DNA of 64,000 nucleotides from Parcubacteria group bacterium GW2011_GWA2_38_13b. GTDB lineage: Bacteria; Patescibacteriota; Minisyncoccia; GWA2-38-13b. The DNA is taken from contig LBUF02000001.1 of assembly GCA_000992445.2 (NCBI GenBank), positions 1 to 64,000 on the forward strand. The letters run 5' to 3'. The translations under genes and the position numbers were made by a program. Shown here piece after piece: positions 1-7,898 of this stretch. The notes beneath the pieces were generated by a model. The model had not been told where the DNA came from and ran no database searches. It worked only from the letters and a program-made list of their open reading frames with translations. Within the stretch, counting starts at the first letter, position 1; each line of letters opens with the position of its first letter.

Positions 1-80
1 AATATCAAAATAACATTTCATAAAAAATGATTGAAAAATTAAAAAAATACTGCCAGAAGGTACCATAGAAAACCTCATTT

Positions 81-830
81 ATGAAAACCATAATCAACAA
101 TCTCGCGATAGAATATTCGGACCAAGGCGAAGGCCCGATTATTCTTTTTTTGCACGGATGGCAAGACAATTCCCGCACTTTTGATCCGTTAATTCCTTTT
201 TTGCCGAATTTTCGTGTTATCAGAATGGATTTACCCGGATTCGGCAATAGTGAAACGCCAAATGCTTCGTGGGATTTAAATGGATATGTTGATTTAGTAA
301 AAACCTTCATAAAAAAACTTAATCTCAATATTAATGCTTTAATCGGCCATTCGTTCGGAGGTCGCATTGTTATCAAGGGGTTGGCAACGAAAAATATTAA
401 AGCGGAAAAGGCCGTATTAATCGGCTCGGCCGGCGTTTCCAAAACCCATATTGCTAAAAACCTATTCTTTCGCTTAACGGCTAAAGTCGGCAAAACATTA
501 ACCCTGTTTCCTCCGTTGATTTTTTGGAGACAAAAAATAAAACAAAAATTCTATAATCAAATCGGCAGCGACTATCTTAATGCCGGCGCGTTGCGAGATA
601 TTTTTTTAAATACCATTCGGGAGGATTTAACCGTTGCCGCAAAAAAAATTACAGTTCCGACTTTGCTAATTTGGGGCGATTGCGATGCGCAAACGCCCGT
701 CAATGACGGCAAAAAATTAAACCGTTTAATAAATGACTCGCGATTGGAAATCATAACTAACGCAGGGCATTTTCCGCACCGCGATAATCCTCAATTAATC
801 GCCGAATTAATAAAAAATTTCATTTTATAA
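81..830 (+). CDS. alpha/beta-fold hydrolase
   Basis: A 249-residue single-domain alpha/beta hydrolase. The sequence shows an oxyanion-hole HGW near residue 26, a nucleophile elbow GHSFGG around residue 90, a late Asp in the WGDCDAQTP segment and a C-terminal catalytic-type His in NAGHFPH. That gives a plausible Ser-Asp-His triad. No signal peptide or membrane segment is visible, so it should be cytoplasmic. The substrate cannot be told from sequence, because this family includes esterases, C-C hydrolases and peptidases. It lies 45 bp ahead of the MurF-like gene in the same direction and may be co-transcribed. There is no clear Shine-Dalgarno site before the ATG. Confidence 0.85.
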   Translation: MKTIINNLAIEYSDQGEGPIILFLHGWQDNSRTFDPLIPFLPNFRVIRMDLPGFGNSETPNASWDLNGYVDLVKTFIKKLNLNINALIGHSFGGRIVIKGLATKNIKAEKAVLIGSAGVSKTHIAKNLFFRLTAKVGKTLTLFPPLIFWRQKIKQKFYNQIGSDYLNAGALRDIFLNTIREDLTVAAKKITVPTLLIWGDCDAQTPVNDGKKLNRLINDSRLEIITNAGHFPHRDNPQLIAELIKNFIL

Positions 831-875
831 TAATGAACCCCATTAGAAATTTTAATTGGGCAAAATATAAAAGTT

Positions 876-2339
876 ATGGAGTCGCAAAAACCGAAAATTT
901 CTAACGGGGTAAAAAACTGGCTTTCTCTTTACAATCCCCGCTATATCCGATCTCTTGCCTATATGCTGCAAGCGAGCGAATACAACATTCGCGATTATGT
1001 AAGCTGGCTTGCAAGAGTTAAAAACTTCAACAAAGTTGAAAATAGAAAACATTTGGCAAGCACCCCAAAATCGCTTTTTGTCATTGCTTTTATTTCAATA
1101 ATTATTTTATGTATTTATGGCGCGGCGTTCGCGATTTTGCTTCAATGGGCAAACCCGTTAAAATACCTTGTTTTTATTTTAATTATTATTTCCGCGCCGC
1201 ATCTTTTGTCTTACGGGATAATTATTCCCCTGTGGTTATTTACTTTTTTTATACAAAAACCAACTGAACATTTTATTATCAACCGCACGGAAAAAATATT
1301 GCGAAATAACAAATCTATTAAAATAGCCATTGCCGGAAGCTTCGGAAAAACCACTATGCGGGAAATTCTTAAAACCGTTTTGGCGGAAGGGCAAAAAACG
1401 GCCGCGCCGCCGGATAATTACAACACGCCGATCGGCATAAGCAAATTCGTAAGGCAATTAACCGGAAACGAGGAAATATTGATATTTGAATTAGGCGAAT
1501 ATTATAGCGGCGATGTGCGTAAATTATGCCAAATGATTAAACCGCAGATTGGAATAATTACGGGGGTCAACGAAGCGCATCTGCAAAAATTCAAAACCAC
1601 GGATGCCGCCGCCGATACGATTTTTGAATTGGCCGACTGGCTTAAAGATAAAACGGTTTATGTAAACAACGAAAACGCCCTGGCAAAAAATAAGGCCTTA
1701 AATAACCATATAATATACAATCGCGACGGCGTTGGAAATTGGCGCGTTCAAGGAGCGCAAACAGATCTTACCGGCACATCATTTATTCTGGAAAATAATG
1801 ATTTGAGAATAGAAGTAAAATCAAAACTTTTGGGCCTGCATCAAATCGGTCCGCTGTCTGTCGCCGCCGACATCGCTCTGCGGTTAGGCATTAGCCCTGA
1901 AAAAATTCAACAAGGAATCGCCAAAACAAAACCGTTCAATCACCGTTTGGAACTTAAAAATTACAACGACGGCGTAATTTTATTAGACGATAGTTATAAC
2001 GGCAACCCCGATGGCGTAGATGCCGTTATAGAATTTTTGGCATCGCTGAAAAACCATAAAAGATTTTATGTCACTCCCGGCCTCGTAGAAATGGGGCTAA
2101 AAACCGAATCCGTGCATAAAGAAATCGGGAAAAAATTGGCAAAAGCCGGCATAGAAAAAATAATATTGATAAAAAATTCAGTAACGCCGTATATTGAACA
2201 GGGGTTGAAAGAAAACGGATATAACGGCGAGATACAATGGTTTGATAATGCCGCCGCAGCATTCGCCGCTCTGCCCAACCTTACCGTCAACGGAGATATT
2301 GTGGTTCTGCAAAACGACTGGCCGGATCAATACGCGTAA
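876..2339 (+). CDS. murF: MurF-like Mur ligase with N-terminal membrane anchor
   Basis: A 487-residue Mur ligase. The central domain has the ATP-binding loop AGSFGKTT near residue 153, followed by the conserved NYNTPIG segment, a His-containing NEAHLQKF motif and the C-terminal DDSYNGNPD motif. This order matches UDP-MurNAc-tripeptide:D-Ala-D-Ala ligase (MurF), the last cytoplasmic ligation in the peptidoglycan precursor pathway. Unusually, the normal soluble MurF N-domain is replaced by about 70 residues of basic sequence and then about 65 very hydrophobic residues, probably two membrane helices. Ddl, which makes the D-Ala-D-Ala substrate, lies about 500 bp downstream. A different Mur-type ligase (for example one acting on a modified precursor) is possible. 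Confidence 0.82.
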   Translation: MESQKPKISNGVKNWLSLYNPRYIRSLAYMLQASEYNIRDYVSWLARVKNFNKVENRKHLASTPKSLFVIAFISIIILCIYGAAFAILLQWANPLKYLVFILIIISAPHLLSYGIIIPLWLFTFFIQKPTEHFIINRTEKILRNNKSIKIAIAGSFGKTTMREILKTVLAEGQKTAAPPDNYNTPIGISKFVRQLTGNEEILIFELGEYYSGDVRKLCQMIKPQIGIITGVNEAHLQKFKTTDAAADTIFELADWLKDKTVYVNNENALAKNKALNNHIIYNRDGVGNWRVQGAQTDLTGTSFILENNDLRIEVKSKLLGLHQIGPLSVAADIALRLGISPEKIQQGIAKTKPFNHRLELKNYNDGVILLDDSYNGNPDGVDAVIEFLASLKNHKRFYVTPGLVEMGLKTESVHKEIGKKLAKAGIEKIILIKNSVTPYIEQGLKENGYNGEIQWFDNAAAAFAALPNLTVNGDIVVLQNDWPDQYA

Positions 2340-2356
2340 AGATTACATACAGCGAA

Positions 2357-2385
2357 TTGTTTTTAGTTTTGAATTGCGGTAAAAT
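2357..2385 (+). promoter_or_regulatory. sigma-70-type promoter, probably leaderless
   Basis: TTGTTT, a 17-bp spacer and TAAAAT form a good promoter. The -10 box ends 6 bp before the ATG at 2392, so the predicted start of transcription falls on or next to the start codon and no ribosome-binding site is present. Confidence 0.55.
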
Positions 2386-2391
2386 TAATAT

Positions 2392-2586
2392 ATGCACAAC
2401 TGGGATTATCCGAAAACTAAAAATTTAAAAGATAACGAAGTATGGTATCTGGAAAGATTGCTTATTTATGGTTTAAATAAAGAAAAAATTAATCGTGCAA
2501 TGCTTGAAAGAAATTTTAATAAAATTAAAATCCCCGATAACACGAGGGCTTTTTTGGAACTTTTATTATGGAACAAACCGTTTTAA
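2392..2586 (+). CDS. small hypothetical protein
   Basis: A 64-residue protein that I do not recognise. It is rich in Lys, Asn and Leu, looks helical, has no signal peptide or Cys motif, and ends in LLLWNKPF. Support for it being a gene is positional: a good promoter sits immediately before the ATG and an intrinsic-type hairpin follows about 40 bp after the stop. Function unknown. Confidence 0.55.
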   Translation: MHNWDYPKTKNLKDNEVWYLERLLIYGLNKEKINRAMLERNFNKIKIPDNTRAFLELLLWNKPF

Positions 2587-2626
2587 CGGCTGATCAAGAA
2601 ATTGGAGCCGGAAATTTTCGATAATT

Positions 2627-2659
2627 AAAAAGGCGCTCACTTCGCGTGAGACGCTTTTT
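2627..2659 (+). terminator. intrinsic terminator after the small ORF
   Basis: The stem GCG-CTCAC pairs with GTGAG-A-CGC across a TTCGC loop. It is flanked by an A-run on the left and a T5 run on the right, so it could work in both directions. It separates the small ORF from the ddl leader. Confidence 0.65.
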
Positions 2660-2664
2660 CCGCA

Positions 2665-2749
2665 GGCAGCCATTCCAGCTCTTAGCCCCCAGAAACTAGG
2701 CACGGTGGCACCGTTAAGAGAATTGAACCATTTCTTGGGATCGGCTGTC
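2665..2749 (+). ncRNA. candidate structured RNA upstream of ddl
   Basis: About 85 nt can fold into a closed structure. An outer helix pairs GGCAGCC (2665-2671) with GGCTGTC (2743-2749) and is extended by ATTCC with GGGAT. A perfect 6-bp helix pairs CTCTTA (2679-2684) with TAAGAG (2715-2720). Inside it is a perfect 5-bp hairpin, ACGGT-GGC-ACCGT. Two outer pairs are G-U on the + strand but would be A-C mismatches on the minus strand, which favours a + strand RNA. I cannot match it to a known riboswitch or ncRNA. It could be a leader or an independent small RNA. Confidence 0.35.
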
Positions 2750-2754
2750 GAATT

Positions 2755-2799
2755 TTGGCGAGACCATACTTCTTATTATAATTGATATTATAATAAGAA
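2755..2799 (+). promoter_or_regulatory. ddl promoter region with 30-bp palindrome
   Basis: TTGGCG (2755-2760), a 16-bp spacer and TATAAT (2777-2782) make a plausible + strand promoter. The -10 box lies inside a perfect inverted repeat, two 13-bp arms TTCTTATTATAAT around a TGAT spacer (2770-2799). The palindrome therefore carries a TATAAT on each strand and could be an operator or the -10 pair of divergent promoters. Confidence 0.4.
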
Positions 2800-2849
2800 A
2801 GGAAAAAACGCTTCTAGTTTCCTTATTAAATACTATCGTACATTATTCA

Positions 2850-4013
2850 ATGGACAAAAAAACAATCGCGGTTATTTTCGGCGGACGAAGCGTTGAACAT
2901 GATATTTCCATTATCACGGCGCATACTCCGATTATCCAATCGCTTACAGCCAGCGGTCAATTTGACATTTGGCCGATTTACATCGCCAAAAACGGATCAT
3001 GGTATTCCGACAAAATAATGAATGATTTGGAATTTTTCAAAAGAAACGATTTTGAAAATTATTTGTCCGAACAAAAAAAAATCCGTCTCTTGTTTGATGA
3101 CGGCTTAAAAATTATTTGGCCGGGGTTCAGACAAAAAACAATAGCGATTGACATTGTTTTTCCGGCTATGCACGGAACTTTTGGCGAAGACGGAAGCTTA
3201 ATGGGATTACTGCGGATGGCCAATGCGCCGTTTGTCGGATGCGATATTTTCGCTTCCGCCGTTGCAATGGACAAAACGCTTACAAAACAGGTTTTGGCCG
3301 CGGAAAATATTCCAATCGTGCCGTTTGTCTGGTTCACAAAATACGAATGGGAAAAAAATAAAAACGGCTTGATACAAAAAATAAAAAAACTAAAATGGCC
3401 GTTATTCATAAAACCGGCCCATCTCGGCTCAAGTATTGCCATCACCAAAATTAAACAAGAATCGGAATTGGAAAACGCCATTGAAGTCGCTTTTCATTAC
3501 GACGACAAAATTTTAGCCGAAGAAAGCGTGGAAAATCTTATTGAGGCGACTCTCCCGATCATCGGCAACGATGAACTGCAATTAGGCGGCATAGAACGGC
3601 CATTAAATAAAACCGGCTTCTTTGATTTTAACGACAAATATTTGTCCGGGAATAAAAAAAGCGGCGGCGTAAACAACCAATATAGCGAAATTCCGGCGAA
3701 TATAAGCGCCGACTTAAAACAACAAGTGGAAAACTTGGGCAAACAGACATATCGCCTTCTCGGCTGTTCGGGGATAGCGCGCGTTGATTTTCTTATTGAC
3801 GGAATTTCTCAAAAAGTTTACGTCAATGAAGTTAACACCCTCCCGGGAAGTTTGTATTGCCATAATTGGCGAAAAATGGGCATTTCGGGAGTAGAACTCG
3901 TAACTAAACTTGTCGCGCTTGCCGAAGAACGGTTTCAAAAACAAAAAAACATTACTTACACTTTTCGCTCCGATATATTAAATCAAGTCAACGGAAAAAA
4001 AATTACAAAGTAA
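2850..4013 (+). CDS. ddl: D-alanine--D-alanine ligase
   Basis: A 387-residue ATP-grasp enzyme that joins two D-Ala for the peptidoglycan pentapeptide. It has the N-terminal FGGRSVEHDISI signature, an HGTFGEDG segment, the ATP-grasp lysine in FIKPAHLGSS, and a C-terminal metal-binding NEVNTLPGS motif. The protein is slightly longer than the usual 300-370 residues and ends in a Lys-rich tail. It is followed after 8 bp by the IMPase-like gene, so the two are probably one transcript. The upstream palindromic promoter and possible structured RNA suggest specific regulation. A D-Ala-D-Lac or D-Ala-D-Ser ligase cannot be excluded without an omega-loop comparison. Confidence 0.93.
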   Translation: MDKKTIAVIFGGRSVEHDISIITAHTPIIQSLTASGQFDIWPIYIAKNGSWYSDKIMNDLEFFKRNDFENYLSEQKKIRLLFDDGLKIIWPGFRQKTIAIDIVFPAMHGTFGEDGSLMGLLRMANAPFVGCDIFASAVAMDKTLTKQVLAAENIPIVPFVWFTKYEWEKNKNGLIQKIKKLKWPLFIKPAHLGSSIAITKIKQESELENAIEVAFHYDDKILAEESVENLIEATLPIIGNDELQLGGIERPLNKTGFFDFNDKYLSGNKKSGGVNNQYSEIPANISADLKQQVENLGKQTYRLLGCSGIARVDFLIDGISQKVYVNEVNTLPGSLYCHNWRKMGISGVELVTKLVALAEERFQKQKNITYTFRSDILNQVNGKKITK

Positions 4014-4021
4014 AACCGCTT

Positions 4022-4951
4022 ATGCAAAAAATTAAATATAACTCCGCAAAACTTAAAAAAAACGAAATATTTAAATGGATGATAAAATTTGCCTTAAAAG
4101 CCGGAAAAATTATTTTAGAATACAGAGGTAAAACACAACCAGTGAATAAATCGCATGATTTATATTCTGGTAAAAATTTAACGGATAGTTCTGTCAAAAC
4201 AATAATTGACGACGTAATACAAGAGCTGTTTCTATCTGAAATTTATTTCAAATACTCCGATTATAATATAAATGCCGAAGAAAAAACTCCCGTAAAATTT
4301 CTTTTTCGGACAAAAAACGAAAATCCCTGCTTACATATTGACCCGCTGGACGGAACAAAGTCTTATATAGATATGAAAAAAGAATTCACGGTAGGCATGG
4401 CAATATCCGATAAAAAAAACAATTTTTCTCATACGGTAATTTATGCTCCGGCATTAAAAAAATTATTTATAGCTTCGCCCAATGACTATGATATATTAAA
4501 TGAAAAACTTAAAAAAATACCAAAAAAAATAATTATAAAAAGTAATATCATATATGAAAAAAGAATGCTTTCCGATGCTGGAATCGCTAAAATAAAAAGT
4601 ATAGGATTTGAAATAAAAAAACCCTTATCAGCACACCTTGCAATAATAGGAACTGTTTTGGGAGAAAATTCAGCTTTTCTTTATGGAGGATCACAAGTAC
4701 ACGACGGACTTGTGCCACTTGCCTTTGCGATAGCCAATGGCGTTAAACCGCTTAACGCAAAAGGCAAAGAGATAAAAAATACCGACATCCAAACTAAAAT
4801 TGAAGAAAACGAACTAAAATTCGCGAGAATTCCATCTCTATGTTATTTTTCAAAAACAGAAAAAAAAATTAAAAACGTACTTGAAATTTTATCCAAAAAA
4901 GAGAATCTCCATCCTGAATATTTAAGTAAATTCGCTACTTACGATAAATAA
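4022..4951 (+). CDS. inositol-monophosphatase-family phosphatase
   Basis: A 309-residue member of the Li-sensitive, Mg-dependent phosphatase family (IMPase, CysQ, fructose-bisphosphatase). The metal-site motifs are visible: an Asp/Glu-rich stretch NAEEKTP and the signature DPLDGTKSY. The family's third metal motif, normally WDxAAG, appears as HDGLVPLAFAIANG, so the last ligand region is altered. The substrate may be inositol phosphate, 3'-phosphoadenosine 5'-phosphate or a sugar phosphate. It starts 8 bp after ddl and ends at a strong hairpin, so it is the last gene of that operon. The composition is very Lys-, Asn- and Ile-rich compared with ddl. Confidence 0.75.
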   Translation: MQKIKYNSAKLKKNEIFKWMIKFALKAGKIILEYRGKTQPVNKSHDLYSGKNLTDSSVKTIIDDVIQELFLSEIYFKYSDYNINAEEKTPVKFLFRTKNENPCLHIDPLDGTKSYIDMKKEFTVGMAISDKKNNFSHTVIYAPALKKLFIASPNDYDILNEKLKKIPKKIIIKSNIIYEKRMLSDAGIAKIKSIGFEIKKPLSAHLAIIGTVLGENSAFLYGGSQVHDGLVPLAFAIANGVKPLNAKGKEIKNTDIQTKIEENELKFARIPSLCYFSKTEKKIKNVLEILSKKENLHPEYLSKFATYDK

Positions 4952-4952
4952 A

Positions 4953-4977
4953 AAGCGCTTTATTTAACAAAGCGCTT
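4953..4977. terminator. bidirectional terminator
   Basis: AAGCGCTTT and AAAGCGCTT form a perfect 9-bp stem around a 7-nt loop, between the convergent IMPase-like gene (+) and the kinase-like gene (-). Confidence 0.8.
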
Positions 4978-4980
4978 AAT

Positions 4981-6024
4981 TTATAGATAGCAGCAAAGCA
5001 TATTTTTTAAATTATCAATTCTTTTCTTATTTATTTCTTCTTCGAAATGAGATCGCTTGAAAAATGACTCCATCTCATCGATGGTCATTTTTTTAAAAAA
5101 CGCCAATTCAAGCGCCAGTTCGCGTAATGTATATACATTATAATCAACGCCAAAAATTTTATCTTCCAGAGAATTTTGAATAATTTCTTTAGCTTTTTTT
5201 ATATCGGATTTATCAACACAATCTTTACCTAAAACATCATGGAATTTTCTCCATGGAGTATTCTGAAATTCCGCAAAAAAATCTTTTTTCAAATAAGATA
5301 AACCCGCATCTGCAAATTCTCTTAACACATATTCTTCAAATAAAATCTTCAAAGAAGGTTTTATTCTGCCAAGCTGTTCCATAAACCCCAAAACAATGCC
5401 ACGAACATCAAAATATTTAAAATAACCCAACTCATTGCCCAATTGGGTCTTTAAATCAAACCATTCAATTATTGGCTTACCATTCTTTCTGTAACGAGGC
5501 GGAAAAGGATCAACATACCAAACCTTTCCATTACCATCTATGGTAAAATTACTCGGCTTCGGATCTATCCCAACTAAAGTTTCCAGGCCCGATACACGAT
5601 TATCAAAAACCAACCTCAAAACGCCGTATATATCTTCAACCAACTTACTGATGTATCCGCGATCATTAGTTTTTTCTATATACATCTCCGCATCAAAACC
5701 AACCCATTTAGTTTCCATTAGAACCATCGCCGACTGTTTTTCGAGATAGTTATATTCAATGGAAATTTTTTCTATAGCCGGCATAACAACGCCTAAATCA
5801 GACAATTTTTTTTGGTACTCAATAATATCTCCTGCGATCTCTTCCGCCCTTGCTATTGTAAAACCACCTCTTTTGTCGCCAATTCTTTTAATAATTTTCT
5901 TATCGCCATTTTCTTGATGACTATGTAAAACCTCTGAATTAAACCCTCCTCTTTGCCTGTAAATTTTCGACACTGGCAAAAGAAAATCATTGAAACACAA
6001 AAAACCAGTATCCACATCTCTCAT
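4981..6024 (-). CDS. hypothetical protein with kinase-like catalytic motifs
   Basis: I set the start at the ATG at 6024 (347 residues) because AGGAG lies 6 nt upstream; the track's 6054 start is a TTG without such a site. I cannot name the family firmly. The segment IDPKPSNF followed by about ten residues and YVDPFPP resembles the catalytic loop (D-x4-N) and metal-binding D-P-F of aminoglycoside-phosphotransferase-like and protein-kinase-like folds. An upstream MVLMETKWVG hinge-like strand fits the same fold. The C-terminal third is helical and acidic. It is a single-gene unit, with a terminator below and a 135-bp gap to the divergent DUF6390 gene. A small-molecule kinase or a pseudokinase is possible. 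Confidence 0.5.
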   Translation of the reverse strand: MRDVDTGFLCFNDFLLPVSKIYRQRGGFNSEVLHSHQENGDKKIIKRIGDKRGGFTIARAEEIAGDIIEYQKKLSDLGVVMPAIEKISIEYNYLEKQSAMVLMETKWVGFDAEMYIEKTNDRGYISKLVEDIYGVLRLVFDNRVSGLETLVGIDPKPSNFTIDGNGKVWYVDPFPPRYRKNGKPIIEWFDLKTQLGNELGYFKYFDVRGIVLGFMEQLGRIKPSLKILFEEYVLREFADAGLSYLKKDFFAEFQNTPWRKFHDVLGKDCVDKSDIKKAKEIIQNSLEDKIFGVDYNVYTLRELALELAFFKKMTIDEMESFFKRSHFEEEINKKRIDNLKNMLCCYL

Positions 6025-6159
6025 AAACACTCCTTTTATTAAATTGATTTTCAAGTAACCAAGCTTACTCTATAGGCATTATAACAATATAATAATTATT
6101 TTCAACTGCCATTATTTAAAAAAATATGGCATAATAAATTTAAAGTAAATAATCTACCT

Positions 6160-6891
6160 ATGGACGGCATCCTTCGTTGCGCGCGGTACGCGTTCAGCCC
6201 GAACAAATTACACCTTTGCGGTCCCGACGCCAATCGGGAAGTTTTTTCATATATACGGGAAGGCGTAAGCGATCCGGGATTGGAAAAAATTTTAAGCGCG
6301 TTCCATACAATGTATCCGTATCTGCGCCATATCGCGGAAGCGAATAAAATACGCGATCCGTTTGACGACCAAGTCGTGGAAGCATACTGGATAGGCAATA
6401 ACCTGCTAGAAACGGTTGATAAAAAAGTTTTTTATCGCCATATCATTGACGGACAAAAAATAAAAAAACGGGTTAATTCGGTGGAATTTAATCAAATAAC
6501 CGATAAAATCCGCTCGGGGGCCGTCCCGCATCATTCTTTTCATGTTTTTACGATATGGAAAACGAAAAAAGATTATGATTCGGAACATAGAATTGAAGAT
6601 ATTGATAATTGCAGAATAAGCTGGGGAATAATTGAAAAAATTGACGGTCCGTTTATCTTTGTTAAAACCAAACCGCTGTTATACATAAAAGATAAACTGA
6701 TTCTCGGCCTGCCGATTGTTAAAAAAATAAACAGGGTTTTTACAACGGATTATGACATTGAACGATTGCAAATCAACGATATAATTTCTATACACTGGGG
6801 TATGCCCTGTGAAACAATTACGCCGACACAAATGGCAATGCTGGAAAAGTATACTTTGCGGCATATACAATTTGCAAATCTCGGATTATGA
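6160..6891 (+). CDS. DUF6390-family protein, probably hydrogenase-associated
   Basis: A 243-residue soluble protein that I assign to DUF6390 by recognition of its CARYAFSPNKLHLCGPD start and HHSFHVFTIW core. Notable residues are an N-terminal Cys pair (CARY and HLCG) and the conserved HHSFHVF cluster, which could bind a metal. It overlaps the following maturation-protease-like gene by 4 bp (ATGA), so translation is coupled. My inference is a role in assembly of the NiFe hydrogenase encoded about 4.5 kb away. No activity is known to me, and the family name is from memory rather than a search. Confidence 0.6.
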   Translation: MDGILRCARYAFSPNKLHLCGPDANREVFSYIREGVSDPGLEKILSAFHTMYPYLRHIAEANKIRDPFDDQVVEAYWIGNNLLETVDKKVFYRHIIDGQKIKKRVNSVEFNQITDKIRSGAVPHHSFHVFTIWKTKKDYDSEHRIEDIDNCRISWGIIEKIDGPFIFVKTKPLLYIKDKLILGLPIVKKINRVFTTDYDIERLQINDIISIHWGMPCETITPTQMAMLEKYTLRHIQFANLGL

Positions 6892-7298
6892 CTATCTACA
6901 TTTTCGGCAATGCCGATTTACAATTTGATTCTTTGCCCATTAAAATTTTGCCGAAACTGCAAAAAAATTTTCCAAACATAAATTTCAAAATAAAAGATCC
7001 CAACGAAGAATGGGATTTTTCGGAAAAATGCTTATACATAATAGACACCATTATTGGCATTGAAAAAGTCGCTGTTTTCAACGACATTTCCGTATTTAAA
7101 AAAAGTCCGCGCTTTTCAATACACGACTTTGATCTCTATGCCGATTTGCTATTAATGAAAAAAATTAAAAAATTGCCAAATTGCATCATTATCGGTGTAC
7201 CGCCGGAATATAACGCGGAGAAAGCATACAACGAAATAACAAATAAAATATTTAAATTAACTCGTGAATTAAAATATAAAATCGCGAAACCAATATAA
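6888..7298 (+). CDS. hydrogenase-maturation-protease-like protein (divergent)
   Basis: A 136-residue protein with the overall layout of the HycI/HybD/HoxW peptidases that trim the NiFe large-subunit C-terminus. It has an N-terminal GNxDLxxDxLP segment in place of the usual GNxxxxDDGxG, a central IDTIIG strand, an HDFDLYADL segment, and GVPP near the C-terminus. The nickel-binding Asp and His positions appear to be present, but the glycine-rich start is degenerate. Its start codon overlaps the stop of the DUF6390 gene. It is shorter than typical family members (about 150-170 residues). It probably processes the large subunit at 11253-12539, although that subunit's tail is only seven residues. 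Confidence 0.65.
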   Translation: MTIYIFGNADLQFDSLPIKILPKLQKNFPNINFKIKDPNEEWDFSEKCLYIIDTIIGIEKVAVFNDISVFKKSPRFSIHDFDLYADLLLMKKIKKLPNCIIIGVPPEYNAEKAYNEITNKIFKLTRELKYKIAKPI

Positions 7299-7314
7299 AA
7301 TATAACTTATTATT

Positions 7315-7575
7315 TTATTCGTATAATTCCGAATGCGAACCAATATTGATAAATACGACACCGCCATTTTGTTTTACATAAAAAATGGCTCGAATATTGC
7401 CGGTGATATTGATACTTCTGCAATCCCTATATCCTCCGATCAAAGAATGATTATTAAGAAAATGGTGAAATTGATTTTGCAAAAATAAGCTTAATCTTTT
7501 TTCAAATTTATCTTGTATTTTTACGGATAACTTATCAAACTGCCTACGAAAATTCTTATGATACTCGGGCTTCAT
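7315..7575 (-). CDS. type II toxin, RelE/YafQ-like
   Basis: An 86-residue basic protein of the ParE/RelE superfamily. It has an N-terminal helix pair (HKNFRRQFDKL), a core with YRDCRSINI, the strand IRAIFYVKQN and the C-terminal GSHSELYE typical of YafQ-type ribosome-dependent mRNA endonucleases. It overlaps the upstream antitoxin gene by 4 bp, the standard antitoxin-toxin arrangement. The family's catalytic C-terminal region (H-x-x-LY) is preserved, so it is probably active. Confidence 0.8.
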   Translation of the reverse strand: MKPEYHKNFRRQFDKLSVKIQDKFEKRLSLFLQNQFHHFLNNHSLIGGYRDCRSINITGNIRAIFYVKQNGGVVFINIGSHSELYE

Positions 7576-7853
7576 TTTATTTTCTTTAAGCTTTTCGTCA
7601 TTTCTTCGGCGGATTTAAACGGTCCGGCTAAATTTTTACCAGCTTTAATGTCCGCAATCGCCTGATCAAGAAGTTTTCTTGTTTTGGCGTTAGGCATTAG
7701 CGGCTCGGAAAAAACTACCCTCTTTTCGCGCACGAATTCACGAAGATAAATATTGACAATGGCGCTCAAAGGCAAACCAAAATTCTTGGCCAGCGCTTGA
7801 GCGTCCTTTTTTAAAATCTTATCTGTTTTTATATTTATAACTGTTGTATTCAT
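7572..7853 (-). CDS. type II antitoxin, RelB/DinJ-like
   Basis: A 93-residue protein with an N-terminal ribbon-helix-helix DNA-binding motif (NTTVINIKTD followed by two helices ending in LREFV). The charged C-terminal half would wrap the toxin. This is the RelB/DinJ pattern. It is translated just before and overlapping the toxin gene. A strong promoter lies a few bases upstream, so autorepression of the pair is likely. Confidence 0.82.
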   Translation of the reverse strand: MNTTVINIKTDKILKKDAQALAKNFGLPLSAIVNIYLREFVREKRVVFSEPLMPNAKTRKLLDQAIADIKAGKNLAGPFKSAEEMTKSLKKIK

Positions 7854-7862
7854 AATAACCCC

Positions 7863-7890
7863 AGTATATACCGTGGTTAGATTTTGTCAA
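7863..7890 (-). promoter_or_regulatory. promoter of the toxin-antitoxin operon
   Basis: Reading the minus strand, TTGACA, a 16-bp spacer and TATACT match the sigma-70 consensus closely. The -10 box ends 9 nt before the antitoxin ATG, so the leader is almost absent. Confidence 0.65.
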
Positions 7891-7898
7891 ATCAATTA

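Noticed and set aside
27-68. 13-codon ORF before the hydrolase
   Set aside because: It is too short, preceded in frame by a stop, and has no ribosome-binding site.
2590-2760. T-box riboswitch upstream of ddl
   Set aside because: Only a weak resemblance (ACTAGG and GGTGGCACCG). There is no stem I, no specifier loop and no contiguous T-box AGGGTGGNACCGCG, and T-boxes are not expected in this lineage.
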